A stretch of 64,000 nt of DNA from Rhizobium sp. NFR07. GTDB taxonomy: Bacteria > Pseudomonadota > Alphaproteobacteria > Rhizobiales > Rhizobiaceae. The position numbers were made by a program, and so were the translations under genes. The first letter of the stretch is position 1, and every line of letters starts with the position of its first letter. Positions 34,749 through 43,793 of this stretch are shown here, in pieces. The notes beneath the pieces were generated by a model. That model saw only the letters and a list, made by a program, of their open reading frames with translations. It was not told where the DNA came from and searched no databases. The stretch is taken from assembly GCF_900111905.1 (NCBI RefSeq), contig NZ_FOKM01000009.1, positions 62,001-126,000 on the forward strand, read 5' to 3'.

Positions 34749-35921
34749 ATGTTGCGTAGCTTGGGCGTGGCATCAATAATCGCGTCTTGCTTTATCGTTC
34801 CGCCAGTTCTGGCGGCTGACTGGTCATTTTACACGCCAGAGAACGGCGTCGTAGATTTAAACACAGTTAATGGCGCCGTGAGTGGGACATATAGCGGCTT
34901 CACGAAGCAAGGCGCTCGCTTTCAAGTCCCGATTGTCGGAGAAAATACAACTGACGGAATACTCCAACTGGATTTCGATTTTGGCGGTCATAAGCGATCG
35001 GTCGAACTGAGAAAGACAGGCGCCTACGATGGCTACCGTACTTGGGTAGTTACATCCGGAGCGATGCCCAGCGGCGAGACCGAAATGTCGGCGCCGATCT
35101 TTGTGGAAACCGACAGCGCTGCAGACCTCACCCGTAGGTGGGAGCAAGCGCGTCAAGCGAGCTACCCGTTCGAAAAGTATCAGGTCTACCTTCGGGAAAA
35201 AGCCGACCTATTAAAAGAAGCTTTTGGCGAAGCGTACTCGGCCGAAGCATTCAGCACAACGGTTGGGGTTATTGATCACCGCCGCAATTACTCTCGCTGG
35301 CAGGTCGCCGCTAAACTGGCGCTAGATAAGACTGCAGGCATCAAGACACTTGGAACAGCGAGCGATATCGCAATGATTTCCGTACCCGATACGCTTCTGA
35401 CCAACGGACTAACCCCGACCATCTTTCGGAACAGCGGCCTCCCAATGGAGCCGCCGCCATCGATATTTCCGCAATCAACGAAAACTGCTCGCATTCCCGT
35501 CAGCAATGTCTTTCATACGCTTTACAGCAATGGCGTCCTCGGTCCTGGAGACACCAACGAATTTATGTCGTTGTTCGTAGGTCGCGATTGTAAGATGCAC
35601 CCGCCAAGATCGACCGTCGTTGCAGCCACCTGCACCTATCACTCAGATACATTCAAATACTCTCGCAACGAGCACCTCTGGATTAAGACAATGGTCAGCT
35701 TCCGTCTTGGCCCGTCCCTGCAAAATAATAAGCTGCAAGTCGTCTACATCGAAAGCGATACCTTGGCCGCGTCTGGAGCAAGCGATGACAGCCCAATGGC
35801 CGATAGGTATAATTCGGAATACGTCACATCGCCGACGGCAACATTCTGCATAAGCGCATTCGAGAGAGAGATTAATTCCAATATTGTTCTCAAATATCCA
35901 ACAACAACCATGGAGGAATAA
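34749..35921 (+). CDS. Exported protein of unknown function (atypical composition)
   Basis: A 390-residue protein with a signal peptide (VASIIASCFIVPPVLAADW, cleavage near AA-DW). The mature N-terminal about 120 residues look beta-rich with many Gly/Thr/aromatic residues; the middle has a helical stretch (WEQARQASYPFEKYQVYLRE), and the C-terminal third has three cysteines (GRDC, ATCTY, TFCIS). No family recognised. Codons are clearly less GC-biased than in flanking genes. Its stop codon directly abuts the next start, so the pair is a single unit. Likely acquired laterally. Confidence 0.7.
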   Translation: MLRSLGVASIIASCFIVPPVLAADWSFYTPENGVVDLNTVNGAVSGTYSGFTKQGARFQVPIVGENTTDGILQLDFDFGGHKRSVELRKTGAYDGYRTWVVTSGAMPSGETEMSAPIFVETDSAADLTRRWEQARQASYPFEKYQVYLREKADLLKEAFGEAYSAEAFSTTVGVIDHRRNYSRWQVAAKLALDKTAGIKTLGTASDIAMISVPDTLLTNGLTPTIFRNSGLPMEPPPSIFPQSTKTARIPVSNVFHTLYSNGVLGPGDTNEFMSLFVGRDCKMHPPRSTVVAATCTYHSDTFKYSRNEHLWIKTMVSFRLGPSLQNNKLQVVYIESDTLAASGASDDSPMADRYNSEYVTSPTATFCISAFEREINSNIVLKYPTTTMEE

Positions 35922-36356
35922 ATGCCTAGGGGATACTTAGTCATATTTACCGCGCTAATAATCCTTTTTGGCCACATTGGATTTTCTGCTTATATATTCG
36001 CGGGAAGCAACAGGCTCACTTACGATGAGCGTATAGACACGATGCTCGTGATAGCTCCGCTGACGGCGGCCTATTTCATGAGCGTCACTATTTTTGTCAT
36101 AAAGAACCAAAGAAATGAAATCGTGGTAAAAAGCGATCAGGCCAATCTCTTATTCTACATATTTTCCGTAGTGATTGTACTCGTCTTCATTATATCCATA
36201 TTTTGGCTGCTGCGCTCATATGAAGACGGATCCATCTCGTCAATTACCAGTCTCAAGCGAGGCATCGGCGCTGTCGAAACGATTGTTGGCGCAGGCTTCG
36301 CGCTTATAATGGAGACACTCTTCGGCGCTGTAGAGCGAAAAAACGAGCCGAGGTGA
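35922..36356 (+). CDS. Small membrane protein of unknown function, partner of the preceding gene
   Basis: A 144-residue protein with three hydrophobic segments (about 5-28, 43-61, 77-97) and a C-terminal amphipathic region ending in charged residues. The ribosome site GGAGGA lies inside the end of the preceding gene and there is no gap, so translation is probably coupled. It shares the low GC of its partner. An exported protein plus a small membrane protein could be a toxin/immunity-like, envelope or sensing pair, but nothing in the sequence decides. Confidence 0.65.
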   Translation: MPRGYLVIFTALIILFGHIGFSAYIFAGSNRLTYDERIDTMLVIAPLTAAYFMSVTIFVIKNQRNEIVVKSDQANLLFYIFSVVIVLVFIISIFWLLRSYEDGSISSITSLKRGIGAVETIVGAGFALIMETLFGAVERKNEPR

Positions 36357-36411
36357 ACCACCAACTCAGCTATTCGTTCTCGGCTAGCAGCAACTAACGA
36401 TTTTGCACGTC

Positions 36412-36432
36412 AAAGGCTCCATTGGAGCCTTT
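36412..36432. terminator. Bidirectional intrinsic terminator
   Basis: AAAGGCTCC-ATT-GGAGCCTTT with a following TT on the plus strand and the A-run giving Ts on the minus strand. It separates the unknown pair from the convergent putA. Confidence 0.8.
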
Positions 36433-36452
36433 TGCCCGCAAGCCGTCGCGCC

Positions 36453-39400
36453 TCACCCCTCCCCGATCGCGATCAGGCTGGCGTTGCCGCCGGCAGCGGC
36501 CGTGTTGACGGAAACCACCTGCTCTTCGGCAAAGCGCATCAGATAGGCCGGGCCACCCGCCTTGAAGCCGGTGCCGGAGAGCTTGGAGCCGCCGAAGGGC
36601 TGGGTGCCGACCACGGCGCCGATCATGTTGCGGTTGACATAGACATTGCCGACGTCGAGCGCTTCCGACAACTTGCGGATCGTCGCCTCGATGCGGCTGT
36701 GGATGCCGAGCGTCAGGCCGTAGCCGGTCGCCTCCACCGCCTCGATCACCTTGTCGAGATCCTTTGCCTTCCAGCGCACCACATGCAGAACCGGGCCGAA
36801 CACTTCCTTGGTCAGTGCTGCGGCGCTGTCGAGTTCGATGATATGAGGCGCGAAGAAATTGCCTGTTGCTGGCGCCTTGCCGGCATAGCGCACCTTCTGC
36901 TTGGCACCCATCTCGGCAACATGGCCGGACAGCATCTTCGTCTGGTTCTCGTCGATGATCGGACCGACATCGGTATTGGCGAGCATAGGGTCGCCGAGAT
37001 TGAGTTCGGCGGCAGCCCCCTCGATCATCTTCAGCATGCCGTCGGCAATGTCTTCCTGCAGGAACAGAAGGCGCAGCGCCGAGCAGCGCTGGCCGGCCGA
37101 ACGGAAAGCCGACATGACCACGTCGTCCGCCACCTGCTCACCAAGCGCGGTCGCATCGACGATCATCGCGTTGATACCGCCGGTCTCGGCGATCAACGGC
37201 ACGATCGGGCCATCCTTGGCGGCAAGCGTCCGGTTGATCGCCCAGGCGGTCTTCGTCGAGCCGGTAAAGGCGACGCCTGCGAGTTTCGGATGCGCTGTGA
37301 TGGCAGAGCCGATTTCTGGCCCGCCCGGCAGGAAGGCCAAAGCTTCAACAGGAATGCCCGCCTGATGCAGCAGCTTGATTGCTTCAAAGGCGACCAGCGG
37401 CGTCTGCGGCGCGGGCTTGGCGATAACGGTATTGCCGGCAACCAGGGCCGCCGAAACCTGCCCGAGGAAAATCGCCAGCGGGAAGTTCCACGGCGAGATG
37501 CAGGCAAACACGCCGCGGCCTCGCCACAGGTGTCGATTGTCCTCACCGGTCGGACCCGGCATCAGCGTCGGGGTTGCGAACAGCTCGCGGCCCTTGTCGG
37601 CGTAATAGCGAAGGAAATCGACTGCTTCGCGAATTTCGGCAACGCCGTCATCCAGCGTCTTGCCGGCCTCCTGTGCAAGCAGCGCCAGCAGGCCGTCGCG
37701 ATTGTCTTCCAGAAGCCCTGCAGCGCGCTCCAGGCAGGCCGCGCGTACTTCCACCGGCTGGCGCGCCCAGCCCTTGAATGCCTTGGAGGCGGCATCGAAA
37801 GCGACGCCGACATCCGTCACACTCGCGTCCTGAACCGTGCCGACGACCTTCTGCCGGTCGGAAGGCGAGCGCACCGGCTTGGCTTCCGCCTTGGACATCA
37901 GGCCTGCGACCAACGGACCGGCCTTGATCTCGCCGAGCGGCCGCTCAAGCGTCGCCATCAGCCGTTCAAGGTTTTCGCGATGGCCGAATTCGAACCCGGC
38001 GCTGTTCTTGCGGCGACCATAAAGTTCCGACGGCAGCGGGATCTGCTTGTGGCGGGCGCTCGCGCCATCATCCAGGCCAAGGCGCTGGGCGGGGCGCTCG
38101 AGCAGCTTCTCGACCGGGATCTGCTTGTCACCGGCAACCGCCACGAAGGACGAGTTCGCACCGTTCTCCAAGAGGCGACGAACGAGATAAGCGAGCAGGT
38201 CGCGATAACCGCCGACCGGCGCATAGATGCGGCAGGCAATGCGGTCGTTGCTTTCCAGCAGGTCATCGTAGAGAGCCTCGCCCATGCCGTGCAGGCGCTG
38301 GAATTCGAAGCCGCTTCGATCCGGGCCGGCCAGCTCCAGAATGGTCGCGACGGTCAGCGCATTATGGGTGGCGAATTGCGGGAAGATGCGGGCACGTTTC
38401 GACAGCATCTGCTGGGCGCAGGCGAGATAGGCCTGGTCGGTGGCGGGCTTGCGGGTCCAGACCGGATAATCTTCGAGCCCGCGCTCCTGCGTGCGCTTCA
38501 CTTCGGTATCCCAGTAAGCGCCCTTGACGAGACGCACCATCATCCGGCGGCCATAGGTGGAGCAGAGATTGTCGATATAGTCGATCACCTGAGGCGCGCG
38601 CTTCTGGTAGGCCTGGATGGCAAGCCCGAACCCGTCCCAGCCGGCGAGCGACGGATCGGAGAAGACGGCGGCGATCACGTCAAGCGACAGTTCCAGCCGG
38701 TCGGCCTCTTCCGCATCGACGGTGAAATTCAGCTGATGTTCCTTGGCCATGCGGGCAAGATCGAGAAGATCCGGCACCAGTTCGCGCATCACCCGGTCGC
38801 GATGGGTGGCGAGATAGCGCGGATGCAGCGCCGAAAGCTTGACCGAAATGCCCATGCGGTCGGGCAGTTCCTTGCCCTTGCCCTTCTTGGCCATGAAGGT
38901 GCCGATCGACTGGATCGCGTCCGCATAGGAGCGGAAATAGCGCTTGGCGTCTTCCGCCGTGCGGGCGCCCTCGCCCAGCATGTCGAAGGAATGACGATAG
39001 CCGCGCTCCTCGCTCTTGGCCGCGCGGCCGAGCGCATCCTTCATCGTCTCGCCGAGCACGAAGTGATGGCCGAGGAAACGCATTGCCTGCTTGGTCGCGC
39101 TACGCACGGTCGGTAGGCCGACGCGCTTGACGAGACCGCGCAGGACACCTTCCGGCGTCTCGCCGGGACCGATGACGCGGGCGGAGACGGCAAGCGCCCA
39201 GGCGGAAGCCGAAACGAACCAGCTTTCGCCGGTGGCCTCATGGGTGCTCCAGCCGCCCTGACGCAGCTTGTCCTCGATCAGCCTGTCCTGGGTAATGGAA
39301 TCGGGAACCCGCAGCAGTGCTTCGGCCAGCACCATAAGCGCCAGCCCCTCGCGGGTGGAAAGCCCGTATTCGCGCAAAAAGTCCTCGACGCCGCCGACCT

Positions 39401-39575
39401 TGCCCGAACCGTCGCGGATGGCATTGATCATCCGCCTTGCGCGCTGGTCGATCGCCGCGTCCTGGGCGGCGGTAAAGCTGGTGCGGGCGGCGAACTGGCG
39501 GATCAGCCGATCGTCGTCACCTGCATAGGGGGCATTGAACAGCGCAAAGGTCTCGGTCACGTTTCTCGACTCCAT
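36453..39575 (-). CDS. putA: Bifunctional proline dehydrogenase / P5C dehydrogenase
   Basis: A 1040-residue enzyme that oxidises proline to glutamate in two steps. The proline dehydrogenase barrel is at about 170-470 (VKLSALHPRY, VRLVKGAYWDTE, FATHNALTV, EFQRLHGMGE). The aldehyde dehydrogenase part (about 530-1030) has CISPWNFPLAIF, FTGSTKTAW, ETGGINAMIV and the catalytic cysteine in SAGQRCSALR. It is a compact form, without the ribbon-helix-helix DNA-binding start of enteric PutA and without the extra C-terminal domain, so regulation falls to the divergent PutR. An ATG at 39593 is also possible. Confidence 0.95.
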   Translation of the reverse strand: MESRNVTETFALFNAPYAGDDDRLIRQFAARTSFTAAQDAAIDQRARRMINAIRDGSGKVGGVEDFLREYGLSTREGLALMVLAEALLRVPDSITQDRLIEDKLRQGGWSTHEATGESWFVSASAWALAVSARVIGPGETPEGVLRGLVKRVGLPTVRSATKQAMRFLGHHFVLGETMKDALGRAAKSEERGYRHSFDMLGEGARTAEDAKRYFRSYADAIQSIGTFMAKKGKGKELPDRMGISVKLSALHPRYLATHRDRVMRELVPDLLDLARMAKEHQLNFTVDAEEADRLELSLDVIAAVFSDPSLAGWDGFGLAIQAYQKRAPQVIDYIDNLCSTYGRRMMVRLVKGAYWDTEVKRTQERGLEDYPVWTRKPATDQAYLACAQQMLSKRARIFPQFATHNALTVATILELAGPDRSGFEFQRLHGMGEALYDDLLESNDRIACRIYAPVGGYRDLLAYLVRRLLENGANSSFVAVAGDKQIPVEKLLERPAQRLGLDDGASARHKQIPLPSELYGRRKNSAGFEFGHRENLERLMATLERPLGEIKAGPLVAGLMSKAEAKPVRSPSDRQKVVGTVQDASVTDVGVAFDAASKAFKGWARQPVEVRAACLERAAGLLEDNRDGLLALLAQEAGKTLDDGVAEIREAVDFLRYYADKGRELFATPTLMPGPTGEDNRHLWRGRGVFACISPWNFPLAIFLGQVSAALVAGNTVIAKPAPQTPLVAFEAIKLLHQAGIPVEALAFLPGGPEIGSAITAHPKLAGVAFTGSTKTAWAINRTLAAKDGPIVPLIAETGGINAMIVDATALGEQVADDVVMSAFRSAGQRCSALRLLFLQEDIADGMLKMIEGAAAELNLGDPMLANTDVGPIIDENQTKMLSGHVAEMGAKQKVRYAGKAPATGNFFAPHIIELDSAAALTKEVFGPVLHVVRWKAKDLDKVIEAVEATGYGLTLGIHSRIEATIRKLSEALDVGNVYVNRNMIGAVVGTQPFGGSKLSGTGFKAGGPAYLMRFAEEQVVSVNTAAAGGNASLIAIGEG

Positions 39576-39646
39576 GGGGATTTCCCGTCTCATCGCCTAA
39601 CTAGCGATAAATTGCTGGCGCTTCCCTCCGATTTTGCCGATGATAG

Positions 39647-39661
39647 CGGTGAATTTCACCG
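39647..39661. promoter_or_regulatory. Palindrome in the putA-putR gap (PutR operator candidate)
   Basis: CGGTGAATTTCACCG is a perfect palindrome with 7-bp arms about the central T at 39654. It lies between the divergent starts, 27 bp before putR and about 70 bp before putA, the expected place for an Lrp-type regulator of both genes. Confidence 0.55.
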
Positions 39662-39687
39662 TCATAACGACATTTACTAGGGACAAC

Positions 39688-40149
39688 ATGAAGGATCTCG
39701 ACCGTCTCGACCGCAAGATACTCCGGCTGCTGCAGAAAGAGGGCCGCCTGACGAATACCGAACTGGCCGAAAGGGTCAGCCTGTCACCCACCGCCACCGC
39801 CGAACGCGTCAAGCGATTGACGCGGGAAGGTTACATCACGGGCTACGGCGCGCAACTCTCCCCTGCCAAGCTCGGTCGCAATCTTCTGGTCTTCGTCCAG
39901 GTCAAGCTGGATCGCACGACGCCGGACGTCTTCGATGCATTTGCGGCCGCGGTAAAGCGCAGTGACGACGTGATGGAGTGCCACATGGTGGCGGGCGGGT
40001 TCGACTATCTCGTCAAGGCGCGGGTATCTGGAATGGACGCCTACCGGCAGTTTCTATCGGAGGTAATTCTTCCACTTCCGGGTGTAAGGGAGACACATAC
40101 CTACGCCGTCATGGAGGAAGTGAAGTCGGCTGGGCATATTCCTGTATGA
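39688..40149 (+). CDS. putR: Lrp/AsnC-type proline regulator
   Basis: A 153-residue Lrp/AsnC protein. DNA-binding part at about 1-60 (LDRLDRKILRLLQKEGRLT, then SLSPTATAERVKRL), followed by the RAM ligand/oligomer domain (VQVKLDRTTPDVFDAF, HMVAGGFDYLVKARV). Position divergent from putA matches PutR of agrobacteria and other alphaproteobacteria, which activates putA in response to proline. The ATG at 39688 has GGGAC before it; an upstream ATG at 39634 would add 18 non-family residues. Confidence 0.9.
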   Translation: MKDLDRLDRKILRLLQKEGRLTNTELAERVSLSPTATAERVKRLTREGYITGYGAQLSPAKLGRNLLVFVQVKLDRTTPDVFDAFAAAVKRSDDVMECHMVAGGFDYLVKARVSGMDAYRQFLSEVILPLPGVRETHTYAVMEEVKSAGHIPV

Positions 40150-40204
40150 TTGACATTTGCCCACAACCCACTGATATTAAATAATTAATGTGAGTAGATA
40201 TCAG
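40150..40204 (+). promoter_or_regulatory. Promoter with overlapping inverted repeat before the LuxR-type gene
   Basis: TTGACA (40150-40155) with GATATT/ATATTA 17-18 bp on. CTGATAT (40171-40177) and ATATCAG (40198-40204) form a 7-bp inverted repeat straddling the -10 region and likely start site, a plausible regulator site. Confidence 0.5.
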
Positions 40205-40230
40205 AAATGTTGCATCGATAACCGTTCGTG

Positions 40231-40265
40231 TACTAATTTCTGCTGGCTATTCAAACTAATTAGTA
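40231..40265 (+). repeat. Perfect 8-bp inverted repeat in the luxR 5' leader
   Basis: TACTAATT (40231-40238) and AATTAGTA (40258-40265) are separated by 19 bp and sit between the predicted promoter and the gene start, so they could form an RNA stem-loop in the 5' leader or bind a protein. Confidence 0.45.
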
Positions 40266-40306
40266 TATTTATTAACAATAACATAGCTCCTCGAAACGAC
40301 GAACTG

Positions 40307-41032
40307 ATGATCACTCTCGAACGGCAATCGGTGCTGAGCAGCGAGATCTCCGCTGTCCATTCACAGGAAGGCTTGTTTCTTGCCCTGAGGCGTGTGACGC
40401 ACGAATTTAGTCTGCGGCATGTAACTTTGCTTTCCCTTCACAATCCGGACGAAGAATTTCTTTCGCGGATGGTGGTGGAGACCAGTGTTCCGGAAACCTT
40501 TCACCAGGAATTCGATCGCAAGCGGCTCCTGAAGAAGTGCCCGATCGCGCCGATCATCCTCAATTCGAAACTGCCCTTCTGTTGGTCGATCAACGACACG
40601 ATCCAGACCCGCGGTTTCGAACTCGATCCGGCGATTGAGGAATTGCAGCGCCGCTACGACCTCATCACCAGCGTTGCGATGACCCTGTTCTCGCTGGACG
40701 GCGGCCGCTTCATCATGCGTTTCGACGGCACGCGCCACCGCCTGACCCAGGTGGAGCTGAACGAGATCGGCATGATCATGCTGCATGCGTTCGACGTCTA
40801 TGACCGGATCAAGCGCTGCGAGCGAAAGGCCGCTCCGGCGCTCCTGACGACCCGTGAACTGGAGGTCGTACGATGGACCGCCCAGGGCAAGACCTCGGCC
40901 GAAATCGGCCAGATCCTGTCCCTGTCCGACCACACCGTAAATGCCTACATGACCAATGCGATCAAGAAACTCGATTGCGTGAATCGCACCCAGTTGGTAG
41001 CTAAGGCGTTGAGGTTGAGGCTGATCGCCTAG
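40307..41032 (+). CDS. LuxR-family regulator
   Basis: A 241-residue protein. The C-terminal about 60 residues are a GerE/LuxR helix-turn-helix (LTTRELEVVRWTAQGKTSAE, then SDHTVNAYMTNAIKKL). The N-terminal about 165 residues have the size and pattern of an autoinducer-binding domain, but no luxI-type synthase is in the window and I cannot confirm the acyl-homoserine-lactone pocket residues. It may be an orphan (solo) receptor. The ATG at 40307 is chosen; the frame is open back to 40190. The next gene, a PAS protein, follows closely. Confidence 0.8.
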   Translation: MITLERQSVLSSEISAVHSQEGLFLALRRVTHEFSLRHVTLLSLHNPDEEFLSRMVVETSVPETFHQEFDRKRLLKKCPIAPIILNSKLPFCWSINDTIQTRGFELDPAIEELQRRYDLITSVAMTLFSLDGGRFIMRFDGTRHRLTQVELNEIGMIMLHAFDVYDRIKRCERKAAPALLTTRELEVVRWTAQGKTSAEIGQILSLSDHTVNAYMTNAIKKLDCVNRTQLVAKALRLRLIA

Positions 41033-41071
41033 TTTGTGAAGGGGGTCTCACCGGCGGCAGGAGACCCTGGA

Positions 41072-41545
41072 TTGGCGTCCTGGATCGAACATTCTCGCAA
41101 ACCGTACGAAGCGCAGCATCGTATGGTTGGATTGAGCGACGGCGAAGTCCTGGAACTGGTTTCGTCATTCCGTCTCTGCGGCTTCTGGCGCTTTGACATA
41201 GACAGCGGTCATTTCTTCGGCAGTCCAGACTATGCCCGCATCTTCGGCATGCCCCACACGACAGGGCCGATCAACCTCGTCAAGCTCAGCTCCCTCATCC
41301 ATCCCGACGACTTGTCGGCGATGATGGAGACCTTCGAGCGTGCCAGCGCCGCGCGCCTCACCTATCACAATCTCTACCGGGTCAAGACCGACGCCGAGAG
41401 CTACAGATATGTCCGCAGCGTCGGCAAGTTCCGCCCCGCGGCGGAGGGCGGCGGCAAGGGCGACGTCATCGGCATGACCTACGAGCTGTTTCCCCAGGAA
41501 ACCACCATTGGCTTCATTCCCGGGGAAGACGCCCACGAGGGCTGA
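41072..41545 (+). CDS. PAS-domain protein
   Basis: A 157-residue protein that is essentially one PAS domain (about 35-140): LCGFWRFDIDSGHFFGSPDY, then HPDDLSAMMETFERA and LYRVKTDAESYRYVRS, a PAS_3-like pattern. It has no output domain, so it may act through a partner. The TTG at 41072 has AGGAG eight bases before; a GTG at 41036 and ATG at 41123 are alternatives. It lies 40 bp after the LuxR-type gene on the same strand. Confidence 0.72.
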   Translation: MASWIEHSRKPYEAQHRMVGLSDGEVLELVSSFRLCGFWRFDIDSGHFFGSPDYARIFGMPHTTGPINLVKLSSLIHPDDLSAMMETFERASAARLTYHNLYRVKTDAESYRYVRSVGKFRPAAEGGGKGDVIGMTYELFPQETTIGFIPGEDAHEG

Positions 41546-41557
41546 AGCCTTTCCTGG

Positions 41558-42709
41558 TTAGCGGTCCAGCACCGAGCGGATTTCCACGAGGTTGGAGCGT
41601 ATCCGCAGGGTGTAGAAACCCATCACCGCGAGGTGTGTCGGCATGATCCAGCCATCTTCCGCTCCATTGGAAATGATCGCCGGCTGGATGCGCAGCGCCG
41701 CCTGCATCTGCTTCAGCGTATCGCCCCAGAGCGTGGAAAGATTGCGCTCGCGGATGACCTGCGAGAAGTCGGCACCGGCGCCCGAAAGGAGCGCGTAGTA
41801 GCCGTAGATCTGTCCATAGGCGAACCAGAAGCGGTCGTCTGCCCGGGTATCGAACCATCCGCCGTTATAGTTTTCCGAACGCTCCCTGAGGATTGCCGAT
41901 GTGCCGCCTAGATCGTTGGCGACCCGGTCGAGGAACTGCACGAGATTGTCGGCGCGGCTGTCGAACATCGTCGAGCAGTTGCCGAGTTCGACGTTGAACT
42001 TGCGCAGGCTGTCGATTGCCGCGCGATAGTAGCTCGGCGTCGGGGTCTTCGGCCCGAACGGGCTGAGACCGAAATACCAGGAATATTCGTCGAACTGCAG
42101 GTTGCTGCGCGCGTCCTGGAGATTGTTGTTGACGCCCGACGTGCCCCTCACCCGGGCAAGCGTGTCGACCAGTTCCACCGACGTGCGGCGGACTGCCTGG
42201 TTCACGCCGCGCTGGAAAGACGCCTTGTTGTCGAGAAACGGCGTATCGTCCCAGTCCATGCCGAAGAAGCCGAGGCGATAAAGCAGCATGGAGGAAATCC
42301 ACGCATTCTGGTTAACGTTCATGTCGGTCAGGTCGACGGCCGCGTCTGCGATCGCAGAAGTCTGGCACTGTTTGGGAACAGTCGAGGTCGCCGCGGCATC
42401 GGCCTGAACCTCGGGCCCGGCGGCGGGCAGCTCCTGGCCTGCCGGAATGTTTCTCTCGCTCCAGCGATAGCTGTCGACGAAGTTGGGATTAAAGCCGCTC
42501 CAAACCTGCGTCTGCCAGATGAAATAGCCGTAAAGCCCGACCAGGAGGACGAGGAACGCGGCGATCGGCGCCTTTACCCAAAGGTGTCGGCCCCGGTACC
42601 AGCCATGGGCTGCCATGAACGGCCAGACCAGCCACGCAATCAACAACCGGATCCCGCGCCCTATGATGGACACGATCCCTCGAAGAAATCCGGTGATCTG
42701 GTCGAGCAT
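41558..42709 (-). CDS. DUF2333 family membrane protein
   Basis: A 383-residue protein with one strong N-terminal membrane helix (about 47-67; a weaker one at 20-35) and a long outside part. NVNQNAWISSMLLYRLGFFG and a following TPFLDNKASFQRGVNQA stretch are conserved in the DUF2333 family, found mainly in alphaproteobacteria. Function unknown. AGGAGGAC four bases before the ATG sets the start. The 289-residue unknown gene lies 77 bp upstream on the same strand and may form an operon with it. Confidence 0.82.
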   Translation of the reverse strand: MLDQITGFLRGIVSIIGRGIRLLIAWLVWPFMAAHGWYRGRHLWVKAPIAAFLVLLVGLYGYFIWQTQVWSGFNPNFVDSYRWSERNIPAGQELPAAGPEVQADAAATSTVPKQCQTSAIADAAVDLTDMNVNQNAWISSMLLYRLGFFGMDWDDTPFLDNKASFQRGVNQAVRRTSVELVDTLARVRGTSGVNNNLQDARSNLQFDEYSWYFGLSPFGPKTPTPSYYRAAIDSLRKFNVELGNCSTMFDSRADNLVQFLDRVANDLGGTSAILRERSENYNGGWFDTRADDRFWFAYGQIYGYYALLSGAGADFSQVIRERNLSTLWGDTLKQMQAALRIQPAIISNGAEDGWIMPTHLAVMGFYTLRIRSNLVEIRSVLDR

Positions 42710-42786
42710 TAGTCCTCCTGGAACCTATCAACAATCATGACCGCTGACATATGTCCTCGGACCCGCTTGTACAACAGCACGGCGTC

Positions 42787-43656
42787 TCAACCGTGTCCGC
42801 GAGGCGAAAACCGTTCCTCGAACGCGCGATCCGCGGCATGACGTGCAGGCGCAAGGCGCCCGCCGGGCAGGATGCCGTCTGCGAGCCGAGCGACCGACGC
42901 ACTGAAATGAGGATAGGCTTCCGGCCCCGGCAGCGCCTCGCGCACGATCCCCATGTCGGTCAGGATATTGTAGACCTCCAGCGCATGCTCGAGATCGAAA
43001 GTCAGCTTGTGCAGCAGAACGATATGATCGGCGATTGCCGCATTGAGTGCGTCGACGAAAGCCGAGAATGACATGGCCGCCCTGTCCATCGCCTGCGCCC
43101 TCTCGATATCCGAATGACGCGGCAATTCTTCCTCGCCGCTGCCGGCCTCCTGCTCGCGAGCGCGGGAATAGAGCGTTGAAAGCGCGGCTTCGGCAGTATC
43201 ACGCTGACCCCTCACCATGTCGCGATGGGTCTCGATGATGCCTGTCAGCCGGTCGCAGCGGCCGAGCGCCACCAACAGTCCCTGCCCCTTGGTTGATCTG
43301 CCGGAGCGCCCCGCAATCCGGCGCCGCATCAGTCGTTTCGAGATATGCCCGATCCACCGGTCGCTGCGCTGCGGCTCATCCTGACCGTCAAGCGCGGCCC
43401 TGGCCCCATCGACAGCCGCCGCGATTTCGCCGAGCTGCCCGGCCAGCATGGCATGGGCGACTTCCTGGCGGGCGATCACTGCATCGCAGGTGCGGTCGAA
43501 GTCGGCGATAGTGACCACGTCAGGAGGAATTCTGGAGCTTGCGACCAGCACGACGCGCTCGACAAGCCCGTTGGCCATCTCGCCGATCGCCTTCAACTCG
43601 GCGCATGTCTGCGCCATCGCCTCTTCAAACGATCCGGATCCTTCAATCCCCTGCAT
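42787..43656 (-). CDS. Hypothetical protein upstream of DUF2333
   Basis: A 289-residue soluble, mainly helical protein rich in Ala, Arg and Glu; no signal peptide or membrane segment. The helices (FEEAMAQTCAELKAIGEMAN, EVAHAMLAGQLGEIAAAVDG) suggest a coiled-coil or helical bundle. No family recognised. GAGGGGG nine bases before the ATG supports it. It pairs with the DUF2333 gene, 77 bp downstream. Confidence 0.7.
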   Translation of the reverse strand: MQGIEGSGSFEEAMAQTCAELKAIGEMANGLVERVVLVASSRIPPDVVTIADFDRTCDAVIARQEVAHAMLAGQLGEIAAAVDGARAALDGQDEPQRSDRWIGHISKRLMRRRIAGRSGRSTKGQGLLVALGRCDRLTGIIETHRDMVRGQRDTAEAALSTLYSRAREQEAGSGEEELPRHSDIERAQAMDRAAMSFSAFVDALNAAIADHIVLLHKLTFDLEHALEVYNILTDMGIVREALPGPEAYPHFSASVARLADGILPGGRLAPARHAADRAFEERFSPRGHG

Positions 43657-43793
43657 GCGTGCCCCCTCGAACCTGCGCCAGGCCGCCCCCGGCCTTCACG
43701 TCGCCGGACGAAAATAGGGCCGCCACGCGATTTGGCGATGGCAGCCCTGCTTGCAGATGCAGAAATCCGTAAATTTGTGCCGGATGGAAAAAG

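Noticed and set aside
36432..39116. 894-codon open frame antisense to putA
   Set aside because: putA has all conserved motifs on the minus strand; the plus-strand frame has no domain and is Arg/Gly/Ala/Gln-rich.
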